A DNA stretch of 20,181 bases from Cellvibrionaceae bacterium (GTDB lineage: Bacteria; Pseudomonadota; Gammaproteobacteria; Pseudomonadales; Cellvibrionaceae): contig JAGKXA010000150.1 in assembly GCA_021151615.1 (NCBI GenBank), positions 1 through 20,181 of the forward strand, read 5' to 3'. The notes beneath the pieces are model-generated. The model had not been told where the DNA came from and did no database searches. It was given only the letters and a program-made list of their open reading frames with translations. Positions within the stretch are counted from its first letter, which is position 1. Every line of letters begins with the position of its first letter. Positions 14,135 to 20,181 of the stretch are shown piece by piece. Both the position numbers and the translations under genes were made by a program.

Positions 14135-14482
14135 ATCAAGGACGAAATTGAGTTGACGGAATCAGCAGCAAGGAGGAACAAGGATTATCGAAAGGATCGT
14201 GATATCGCTTGGATGCTATGAAAATGGAATCAGGGACGACAAATGTAAATTAGGGAAAATGCAGGGATGGAAAGCCGGCAAGAAGCCGAAAATCAAGGAT
14301 AAGATATTGTGGAAGTCACAGCAGGAAGCGGAACCCAAATAGGGATGTTGCAGGAGTAATGAACGAACAGGAGCGTTTGAGGGAAACCACCAGGTTCCAG
14401 CAGGAAGCATGTGCTAAACGGAAAGAGCATTTATCCATCAACGGATTCGCTACGGGGCTTACAATAAAGCCCCTTCTTTTTT
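14135..14482 (+). ncRNA. csrB: CsrB/RsmZ-family CsrA-sequestering regulatory RNA
   Basis: A stretch of roughly 350 bases with no credible protein but an extreme excess of GGA on the plus strand: I count 23 copies between 14140 and 14445, about one per 13 bases, where a random sequence of that length would have about five. Many sit in the CsrA/RsmA recognition context CAGGA, AGGGA or AAGGA (for example near 14233, 14264, 14323, 14352, 14369 and 14402). The run ends in a strong plus-strand intrinsic terminator although no plus-strand gene lies in front of it. Size and motif number match E. coli CsrB (about 369 nt, some 18-22 motifs) better than the short Pseudomonas RsmY/Z. Known family members bind many CsrA dimers and so relieve CsrA repression of translation. 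Exact 5' end and secondary structure are not determined. Confidence 0.88.
14454..14482 (+). terminator. intrinsic terminator of the CsrB-like RNA
   Basis: GGGGCTT (14454-14460) / AAGCCCC (14467-14473), six-base loop, then TTCTTTTTT. Polarity is plus strand only: on the minus strand there is no T-run after the stem. The convergent cpoB gene ends only nine bases further on, so the hairpin could still help stop the tol-pal transcript. Confidence 0.92.
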
Positions 14483-14490
14483 AGCGGCTA

Positions 14491-15219
14491 TTAAAAATTA
14501 TCCGTCAAAAACTTCTGCGCCAAACGAGATGCATCTGTATTACCAGAAGCCAATTCCGTTAATAACGATTTAGCCTTGGCTTTCTCACCCATCAAGAAAT
14601 ACACTTTTCCCAAATCCAATTGAGCATCAGGCACTTTGGCTGCACTAGGGAAATTTGCAATCAGCTCGGTAAACCAGGTTTTCGCTTGAGGGTAATCTTT
14701 TTTAAGCATCGCAACTTTACCCAACCAATAATGGCTATTACTGGCAAAGTTACCGCTAGGGAAACGAGCTAAATGATCCTTAAACGCAGCAACTGCACCA
14801 TCAAAATCTTTCTGATTTAATAAGTCGTAAGCAGCTTTATAGACATCCGCCTCACTGGCAGAGTCAGCAATAACATGCGTTTCAGCAGATGGGGATGGTT
14901 TAGTTGTTTCAACACGGGCGGGAGCTGTCGATGCAGAGCCTCCAGATAGGCGGCGATCGATGTCCATATAATTATCCAGCTGCAACTGTTTCAGCTGTTT
15001 TAATTGATATTGTTGCTCTTCTAACAGACCACGCAAAATTGCAACTTCCTCTTGCAATGCGCGTATTTGGGAATAAACATCAGATTCAGCAGAGGCAGGC
15101 AAATCAGGCTGAGCCACCCCAGAGCCGAAGCCCTGAGGTGAAGACTCAACAACCCGTACTTGTGCCTGTAACACTGGCGCTGAAGCAATTAAAGCGACAG
15201 CAATCAGATTTTTCAGCAT
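14491..15219 (-). CDS. cpoB: CpoB (YbgF), Tol-Pal accessory periplasmic protein
   Basis: Periplasmic protein that coordinates septal peptidoglycan synthesis by PBP1B with Tol-driven outer-membrane constriction. It has a signal peptide (MLKNLIAVALIASAPVLQAQ), a coiled-coil trimerisation helix (about 45-90, DVYSQIRALQEEVAILRGLLEEQQYQLKQLKQLQLD), a Ser/Thr/Pro linker, and a C-terminal TPR domain (about 120-242) with three repeats: DVYKAAYDLLNQKDFDGAVAAFKDHLARFP, NSHYWLGKVAMLKKDYPQAKTWFTELIANFP and DAQLDLGKVYFLMGEKAKAKSLLTELA. It is the last gene of the cluster, 14 bases after pal, and converges with the CsrB-like RNA. Confidence 0.95.
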   Translation of the reverse strand: MLKNLIAVALIASAPVLQAQVRVVESSPQGFGSGVAQPDLPASAESDVYSQIRALQEEVAILRGLLEEQQYQLKQLKQLQLDNYMDIDRRLSGGSASTAPARVETTKPSPSAETHVIADSASEADVYKAAYDLLNQKDFDGAVAAFKDHLARFPSGNFASNSHYWLGKVAMLKKDYPQAKTWFTELIANFPSAAKVPDAQLDLGKVYFLMGEKAKAKSLLTELASGNTDASRLAQKFLTDNF

Positions 15220-15233
15220 ACGGGTTTAGACTC

Positions 15234-15698
15234 TTAGTACTTAACTTCTACGCGACGGTTTTGAGCCCAAGAAGCCTCATCGCTACCGGTAGCAGCTGGT
15301 TGCTCTTCACCGAAGCTAACAACTTCCAAAGAAGAACCGTTAACGCCTTGAGTTACCAGGAAATCGCGAACTGCGTTTGCACGCTTCTCGCCCAGAGCCA
15401 TGTTGTACTCGCGTGAACCGCGCTCGTCAGCGTGACCTTCCAGACGCACAGCTACTGAAGCACCTTTCAGCTTGTCAGCATGAGCCAACAGAACAGCACG
15501 GCTCTCAGCAGTCAAAGCGTATTGGTCGAAGTCGAAGTAAACAACGTTTGACAAGGTAGCTTCTGAAGAAGCTGCGCCAGTTGAAGCGCTACCAGAGGTA
15601 GTACCTTCAGTGCCTTTGTTGTCGCTGCTTGAACAGCCAACCAGGAAAGACATAACAACAGCCAAAGTAAGACCTTGCTTGATTGCTTTGGTGATCAT
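15234..15698 (-). CDS. pal: peptidoglycan-associated lipoprotein Pal
   Basis: Outer-membrane lipoprotein that anchors the outer membrane to peptidoglycan and is moved to the septum by the Tol motor. The lipobox is LVGC, with the acylated Cys at residue 22, followed by a Ser/Gly/Thr-rich tether. The OmpA-like peptidoglycan-binding domain spans about 50-154, with VVYFDFDQYALT and GHADERGSREYNMALGEKRANAV; D91 and R106 are the expected diaminopimelate-binding residues. The domain ends with NRRVEVKY. GGAG lies ten bases upstream of the ATG. It follows tolB after a 45-base gap in which I see no terminator. Confidence 0.97.
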   Translation of the reverse strand: MITKAIKQGLTLAVVMSFLVGCSSSDNKGTEGTTSGSASTGAASSEATLSNVVYFDFDQYALTAESRAVLLAHADKLKGASVAVRLEGHADERGSREYNMALGEKRANAVRDFLVTQGVNGSSLEVVSFGEEQPAATGSDEASWAQNRRVEVKY

Positions 15699-15743
15699 GT
15701 GTGTGTAACTCCAATGAAGTTTAGATCTAGTTTGAACGGGGAT

Positions 15744-17024
15744 TTAGTTAAAAAATGGCGACCATGCGGGTTCCCGCACATCACCTTGTTTTGGAGGCTG
15801 GAGGATTTTGACACGCGCATCGAGGGACACCGCCGCCAATACTCCTTTACCACCAGAACGAGTCGCATACATAAGCATAGCGCCATTGGGCGCTATAGTA
15901 GGCGATTCATCCAGATTTGTCTCGGACAAAATGCGTAAATTACCAGATTTTATATCCTGTGCCGCGATATGGTGAGTAGTTCCGGGACGCTTATTCAACA
16001 CAACCAAGCTTTTTCCGTCCGGAGATACACGCGGGCGCGCGTTATAATCGCCATCAAAAGTTACGCGCTCTTGCTGCATGGTCGCAACATTCACCTGATA
16101 AATTTGTGGCTTACCACCGCGATCTGACGTAAAGAACAACGAAGAGCCATCTGCCGACCAGGTTGGCTCATGATCAATCGCAAAGTGATTAGTCACACGA
16201 GTTAACTGCCGCGTTAAAACATTCATGATATAAATTTCAGGATTTCCATCTTTTGAAAGCGCCATGGCCAATTTTTGACCATCGGGAGACCAGGCTGGTG
16301 CACCATTTAACCCACGGAAATTTGTCATTTGTTGGCGACGCCCCGTAGCAATGTCCTGAATATAAATTGCAGGTTTGTTATCCGCCTCGAATGATACATA
16401 AGCCACTCGCTGGCCATTCGGAGACCAAACGGGTGAAAGCAAAGGATAGCGAGACTCGAGCAACATGCGCGGGCGGAAGCCATCAATATCAGATAACATC
16501 AAACGATATTTCTGCGGTTTCTTGAAAGCTTCAACGTAAATTAACTTGGTAGAGAAGATGCCGCGAATACCCGTGATGGTTTCATAAACTTTATCACTAA
16601 TATGATGTGCCATATCACGCAATTGCGCCTCTGTACCATCAACTGTTAATTTGGCAAATACGCGTTTTTGTTGCACTACATCAAACAACTCATAGCTCGC
16701 ATAGTAGCGGCCAGCCTGCTGGGTAATAGAGCCAAGTAGCAAATATTCTGATCCCAGAGCCTTCCAGTCACGGTAGTGAACCTCTGCCTCAGAGCGAGGA
16801 AACGACAACATACGTTCGGGGTCAGTTGCTTCGAACTGCCCGGAAAACTCCAGATCGTTACCAACAATTTTCGCCAGATCCTCAGGCAAACGCCCACCGG
16901 CCCAAGCAAATGGAACCACGGCAATCTTGGTCGGGTTATCGACACCCTTGGTAACGAACACGATATTTTGCGAATTGGCAGAAACAGCCAATATCAACAA
17001 AAGTGCACTAAGTAAATATCTCAC
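15744..17024 (-). CDS. tolB: Tol-Pal beta-propeller protein TolB
   Basis: Periplasmic protein that binds Pal and hands it to TolA, enabling Pal relocation during division. It has a signal peptide (RYLLSALLLILAVSANSQ), an N-terminal alpha/beta domain, then a beta-propeller with five visible PD40 blades: SPVWSPNGQRVAYVSF, APAWSPDGQKLAMALS, EPTWSADGSSLFFTSDRGG, RPRVSPDGKSLVVL and SPTIAPNGAMLMYATRSGG. The start codon is GTG and overlaps the tolA stop as GTGA, implying translational coupling. 426 residues is the normal length. Confidence 0.97.
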   Translation of the reverse strand: MRYLLSALLLILAVSANSQNIVFVTKGVDNPTKIAVVPFAWAGGRLPEDLAKIVGNDLEFSGQFEATDPERMLSFPRSEAEVHYRDWKALGSEYLLLGSITQQAGRYYASYELFDVVQQKRVFAKLTVDGTEAQLRDMAHHISDKVYETITGIRGIFSTKLIYVEAFKKPQKYRLMLSDIDGFRPRMLLESRYPLLSPVWSPNGQRVAYVSFEADNKPAIYIQDIATGRRQQMTNFRGLNGAPAWSPDGQKLAMALSKDGNPEIYIMNVLTRQLTRVTNHFAIDHEPTWSADGSSLFFTSDRGGKPQIYQVNVATMQQERVTFDGDYNARPRVSPDGKSLVVLNKRPGTTHHIAAQDIKSGNLRILSETNLDESPTIAPNGAMLMYATRSGGKGVLAAVSLDARVKILQPPKQGDVREPAWSPFFN

Positions 17025-17863
17025 TGACGCAAATCCTCTGGATTAAATGAAAACTGAAAATGACGGAAGTTTTTTTCAAAAACGTCTATGGGCACATCCT
17101 TGATCTCAACAAAACGCTCTACTTTGCGAATCGCTTGTTCTGCCGCGTTATCAAATGCAAAATTGCCACTACTCTTCGCCAAGGTAACATCTACCACCTG
17201 TCCATTAGGCAGCATATCTATATTAAAAACAGCAACCATACCGGCCCGGGCAGAAGGTGGCCTACTCCAGTTTTGGGCTACACGCTCGGCCAAAAGTTCG
17301 TTGTAACTCTTCACATTTGCATCATCGTTACTTTCACTGAGATGCTTTTCTTCCTTTTGCAAAGCAGCTTGAATTCGGCGCTGCTCCTCCTGAGCTTCCC
17401 TTTCTCGCTGGGTTTTCTTGGCCGCTTCTGCTTTACGTTTTTCTTCTTCCGCTTTGCGCTTTTTCTCAGCGGCTTCTTTTTCCGCTTTTGCTTTGGCTAC
17501 TTTTGCCTGCTCTTCTTTGATTTTTTTCTGTTTCTCTGCTTCCGCTGCAGCAGCCTCTTTTGCCTGTTGCTCTTTCTGCTTTTGAACCAATGCTTCAGCC
17601 TCTACGCGGCGCTGCTCTTCCTGCTTCTTGTTGTTTTTTAAATCTTCATAGGCCTTGGAATCCAACACCTGCTCTTTATTTTGTTGCGGCTGCGCTTTTG
17701 CTTTAGGTTTCAAATCAACCAGAGTCGCCGTTACGTAATGCGGTTTGTAGGGCTCTTCTTCTTTTTTAAAGAAGTCCCAATTTCCCAAAAACAGCACCAG
17801 CAACAATAGGTGTAAAAAGATGCTAAGAATTAAGGGAAGCGATAAGGATTTTTCAAACTTCAT
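17021..17863 (-). CDS. tolA: Tol-Pal linker protein TolA
   Basis: Inner-membrane protein that spans the periplasm and transmits TolQR proton-motive energy to TolB/Pal. It has one N-terminal transmembrane helix (about 9-27, LPLILSIFLHLLLLVLFLG), a long charged Ala/Glu/Lys/Gln coiled coil (about 70-185), and a C-terminal domain III (about 188-280) with SYNELLAERVAQNWSRP, VVDVTLAKSSGNFAFDNAAEQAIRKVERF and FSFNPEDL. 280 residues is shorter than E. coli TolA (about 421) because the helical rod is shorter. It starts five bases after the tolR stop and overlaps tolB by four bases. Confidence 0.96.
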   Translation of the reverse strand: MKFEKSLSLPLILSIFLHLLLLVLFLGNWDFFKKEEEPYKPHYVTATLVDLKPKAKAQPQQNKEQVLDSKAYEDLKNNKKQEEQRRVEAEALVQKQKEQQAKEAAAAEAEKQKKIKEEQAKVAKAKAEKEAAEKKRKAEEEKRKAEAAKKTQREREAQEEQRRIQAALQKEEKHLSESNDDANVKSYNELLAERVAQNWSRPPSARAGMVAVFNIDMLPNGQVVDVTLAKSSGNFAFDNAAEQAIRKVERFVEIKDVPIDVFEKNFRHFQFSFNPEDLRQ

Positions 17864-17868
17864 AAGCG

Positions 17869-18297
17869 TTAGCGCGCTGGCTCCGTAATCAAGCCAACTG
17901 AGGGTGCCCCTGCTTGTTTGAGTTCGCCCATTAAGGTCACCACAACACCGTAATCCACTTTTTTGTCACCCTGGACAAATACCGGGGTGTTAGGCTTTTC
18001 TTTGAGCACTTTACTGACAATGGATTTGATTTCTGCCAATGGGCGAGGCGCTTCCGCATCCCCTGCCAGATCTATGTAGTAAGTTCCATCCGCTTTTACC
18101 GAAACAGTTATGGGTTCGTCCTCTTTACTTTCGACCGGCTCTGAGGCTGCTTGTGGCAGTTCAACTTTGATGCCTTGCGTCATCATAGGCGCAGCGATCA
18201 TAAATACGATCAGCAATACCAACATTACGTCGATTAGCGGAACAACGTTAATTTCGGCTTTGAGCTTCTTTTTGATGGGTGGTCCAAATCCAGACAT
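17869..18297 (-). CDS. tolR: Tol-Pal stator protein TolR
   Basis: Part of the TolQ-TolR proton channel in the inner membrane (ExbD family). A single transmembrane helix (about 19-41) carries D23 in VPLIDVMLVLLIVFM, at the same residue number as the essential proton-carrying aspartate of E. coli TolR. The periplasmic domain contains ITVSVKADGTYYIDLAGD, PVFVQGDKKVDYGVVVTLMGELKQAG and ends SVGLITEPAR. 142 residues is the normal length, and the gene lies between tolQ and tolA. Confidence 0.97.
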   Translation of the reverse strand: MSGFGPPIKKKLKAEINVVPLIDVMLVLLIVFMIAAPMMTQGIKVELPQAASEPVESKEDEPITVSVKADGTYYIDLAGDAEAPRPLAEIKSIVSKVLKEKPNTPVFVQGDKKVDYGVVVTLMGELKQAGAPSVGLITEPAR

Positions 18298-18335
18298 AGC
18301 TATTAACCTGTTTTTTCAATGACTGTAAAACAGCG

Positions 18336-19022
18336 TTACTTGCTGTGAACCTGACGATGCAGAATCGCTGAAAACTCTTCGGCAAACGTTTGATAATTAG
18401 CCAGCAAACTTTCCGCACGCGCAGAAAACTTGTTATATGCCAATACTGCCGGGATAGCAGCAAACAAACCCATTGCCGTTGCAATCAAGGCTTCTGCGAT
18501 ACCTGGCGCAACAGTGGCAAGACTTGGCTGGCCAGCATTGGCGATATTGAGGAATGACACCATGATGCCCCACACAGTTCCAAATAACCCAATGTAGGGA
18601 CTTACGGATGCGACACTAGCAAGGAAAGGTAAGTTTTCTTCCAACTTTTCCTGTTCACGCGCAAGCGCTACACGCATTGCACGTTGGGATCCTTCCATTA
18701 TCGCATCAGAATCAGCACCTGCGGTTTGACGCAAACGCGTAAACTCTTTGAAGCCAGCACGGAAAATACTTTCAATGCCCTCGACCATTTCATTGCGACC
18801 ATTACTCTGGCGATACAACTGATTCAGGTCAATCCCCGACCAAAATTGCTTTTCGAAATAGTTAAATGCACCTGATGCTTTGCGCTGATAGCGCTCGCGC
18901 TGAAAAATCATGGCCCAGGAGATGACCGAAGCCAACACCAGGATCAGCATTACAACTTGCACCAGAAAACTGGCATTAAGAATAAGGTGTGCAATTGACA
19001 GACTGTTATCCGTAGCAGGCAT
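18336..19022 (-). CDS. tolQ: Tol-Pal proton channel protein TolQ
   Basis: ExbB/MotA-family inner-membrane protein forming the five-subunit shell around TolR. There are three hydrophobic helices: residues about 18-38 (VVMLILVLASVISWAMIF), about 130-155 (VSPYIGLFGTVWGIMVSFLNIA) and about 170-192 (IAEALIATAMGLFAAIPAVLAYNKF). The GTVWGIM and ALIATAMG threonines are the expected pore-lining positions. 228 residues is the normal length. It starts eight bases after the ybgC stop; 38 bases separate it from tolR, with no terminator seen. Confidence 0.97.
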   Translation of the reverse strand: MPATDNSLSIAHLILNASFLVQVVMLILVLASVISWAMIFQRERYQRKASGAFNYFEKQFWSGIDLNQLYRQSNGRNEMVEGIESIFRAGFKEFTRLRQTAGADSDAIMEGSQRAMRVALAREQEKLEENLPFLASVASVSPYIGLFGTVWGIMVSFLNIANAGQPSLATVAPGIAEALIATAMGLFAAIPAVLAYNKFSARAESLLANYQTFAEEFSAILHRQVHSK

Positions 19023-19030
19023 AAGCGTGA

Positions 19031-19450
19031 TTAACTCTCAGTATTAAAACGTAATGATTGATTCAATTGCTGGTGCATACTGGCGGGAAGCGCACTGGGC
19101 CTCATAGTTTCTGCATCGACACAGGCGATACGAATTAACCCCTCACACACTAATTCTTCGCCACGCAGCACCTGCTGCTGAAATTCGATATAGGTTCGCG
19201 CAAGCTTATGGATTTGCGCAGTGACACTGAGCAAATTATCCAAACGCGCGGGACGGCGATAATTGATTTGTGCGGAATGCACGACCAATAACAGACCGCC
19301 GTCTAAAATTGCGGGCTTATCATAGCCGAAACCGCGCAAAAATTCTGTACGACTGCGCTCCATGTACTTCAGATAATTCACGTAGTACACGATACCGCCG
19401 GCATCTGTATCTTCTATATACACTCTTACCGGGATGCTAAAAGGCTGCAT
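19031..19450 (-). CDS. ybgC: acyl-CoA thioesterase YbgC (hot-dog fold)
   Basis: Cytoplasmic 4-hydroxybenzoyl-CoA-type thioesterase, always linked to tol genes and proposed to act on acyl-CoA or phospholipid-synthesis intermediates. The catalytic motif VYIEDTDAGGIVYYVNYLKYMERSRTEFLR is complete; D16 corresponds to the catalytic D18 of E. coli YbgC. Later strands are INYRRPARLDNLLSVTAQI and YIEFQQQVLRGEELVCEGLIRIACVD. 139 residues is the normal length. It is first in the tol cluster and begins 27 bases after ruvB. Confidence 0.95.
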   Translation of the reverse strand: MQPFSIPVRVYIEDTDAGGIVYYVNYLKYMERSRTEFLRGFGYDKPAILDGGLLLVVHSAQINYRRPARLDNLLSVTAQIHKLARTYIEFQQQVLRGEELVCEGLIRIACVDAETMRPSALPASMHQQLNQSLRFNTES

Positions 19451-19477
19451 AACGCCAATAATTCCTTACTCATTGGT

Positions 19478-20181
19478 TCATTCTGTTGAATCTTGCAGTC
19501 GCTTGGGCACGGATACACCAAAATATAAAAAAGCATTATTGGTTAAAATTCGACCTCGCGGTGTGCGTGCCATAAAACCCTGCTGAATCAAATAGGGCTC
19601 GATGACATCTTCAATAGTTCCGCGATCTTCACTAATTGCCGCCGCCAAACTTTCAACACCCACCGGACCGCCGTCGAAATTATGCAACATAGCCATTAAC
19701 AAACGACGATCCATATGATCAAAGCCACGCTCATCGACATTTAGCATATTCAGTGCGCTATCGGCCATCGATGCAGTAACAGTACCATCACCTTTCATCT
19801 CGGCATAATCGCGCACGCGACGCAACAAACGATTGGCTATGCGCGGTGTGCCGCGCGAACGTTTTGCAACCTCACCGGCGCCTTCATAATCCATTTTTAC
19901 CCCCAGCAAAGCCGCAGAACGCGCGACTATATGGGTGAGATCGGCGACATTATAAAACTCAAGACGCTGAACGATACCAAAACGGTCACGCAGCGGTGAT
20001 GTCAGCAAACCCGCGCGAGTTGTTGCACCAACCAGGGTAAATTGCGGTAAATCCAGCTTGATCGAGCGGGCTGCGGGGCCTTCGCCGATCATAATATCCA
20101 ATTGAAAATCCTCCATTGCCGGGTAGAGGATTTCCTCCACCACCGGGCTCAAACGATGTATCTCATCGATAAACAACACAT
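19478..20181 (-). CDS. ruvB: Holliday-junction branch-migration ATPase RuvB (3' part, 5' end outside window)
   Basis: About 234 C-terminal residues of RuvB (full length about 350), running off the right edge of the window. RuvB is the ring ATPase that drives branch migration with RuvA. Visible parts are Walker B VLFIDEIHRLSPVVEEILYPAMEDFQLD at the very edge, sensor region FTLVGATTRAGLLTSPLRDRFG, arginine-containing RSRGTPRIANRLLRRVRDYAEMKGDG, and the winged-helix DNA-binding domain with FDGGPVGVESLAAAISEDRGTIEDVIEPYLIQQGFMARTPRGR. The Walker A part lies outside. Its position before ybgC-tol is typical of Pseudomonas-type genomes. Confidence 0.97.
   Translation of the reverse strand, partial: VLFIDEIHRLSPVVEEILYPAMEDFQLDIMIGEGPAARSIKLDLPQFTLVGATTRAGLLTSPLRDRFGIVQRLEFYNVADLTHIVARSAALLGVKMDYEGAGEVAKRSRGTPRIANRLLRRVRDYAEMKGDGTVTASMADSALNMLNVDERGFDHMDRRLLMAMLHNFDGGPVGVESLAAAISEDRGTIEDVIEPYLIQQGFMARTPRGRILTNNAFLYFGVSVPKRLQDSTE

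Noticed and set aside
14216..14410. 64-codon minus-strand open frame opposite the GGA-rich region
   Set aside because: It lies antisense to the GGA array, has no ribosome binding site or recognisable family, and its composition (Phe, Ser, Pro and Leu rich) simply mirrors the purine-rich opposite strand.
14904..15416. 170-codon plus-strand open frame across cpoB and pal
   Set aside because: Antisense to two well-identified genes, with no family similarity and no ribosome binding site.
17060..17641. 193-codon plus-strand open frame rich in Phe, Leu and Cys over tolA
   Set aside because: It is the antisense shadow of the Lys/Glu/Ala-rich TolA coiled coil and has no independent support.

Overview
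The window looks like chromosome of a gammaproteobacterium, most likely a Cellvibrio-type member of the Cellvibrionaceae/Pseudomonadales. The main evidence is the order ruvB-ybgC-tolQ-tolR-tolA-tolB-pal-cpoB at the right end, a Pseudomonas-like PilU, a YejK/NdpA nucleoid protein, a Pat-type protein acetyltransferase and many secreted proteins. The taxonomic call is inference from gene order and protein similarity recalled from memory. No insertion sequence, prophage, CRISPR array, tRNA or rRNA was seen.

Layout, left to right. (1) 160-2210, minus strand: a secreted unknown protein followed by a secreted metzincin-type zinc protease with a C-terminal CARDB-like domain, ending in a clear terminator. 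(2) 2313-4471, plus strand: a histone-deacetylase-family hydrolase behind a promoter with a palindrome over its -35 box, then an exported SMP-30/gluconolactonase-like beta-propeller. (3) 4558-9409, minus strand: a 5' fragment of a RidA-family gene overlapping the start of pilU, then pilU (twitching motility ATPase), a Pat-type protein acetyltransferase missing the nucleotide-binding part of its ATP-grasp domain, and an orphan periplasmic solute-binding protein. (4) 9510-10529, plus strand: yejK.

(5) 10667-12702: a probable electrophile/oxidant-responsive outer-membrane module. A NemR-like TetR repressor keeps the two cysteines and the lysine of the NemR redox switch at identical spacing. Its operator-like motif sits inside its own promoter and occurs twice more in front of an lpxR-type lipid A 3'-O-deacylase gene. 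(6) 12707-13951, minus strand: a secreted HExxH...E (M61/M1-like) peptidase. (7) 14135-14482, plus strand: a protein-free stretch with 23 GGA trinucleotides in about 306 nt, ending in a Rho-independent terminator. This is a strong candidate for a CsrB/RsmZ-type RNA that titrates the regulator CsrA/RsmA.

(8) 14491-20181, minus strand: cpoB, pal, tolB, tolA, tolR, tolQ, ybgC and the 3' two thirds of ruvB. These tightly packed genes encode the trans-envelope Tol-Pal machine, its accessory proteins and the Holliday-junction helicase motor.

The observations most worth following up are the CsrB-like RNA next to cpoB, the NemR-like regulator with three shared operators linking it to LpxR, the internally deleted Pat, and the RidA fragment at the pilU start.
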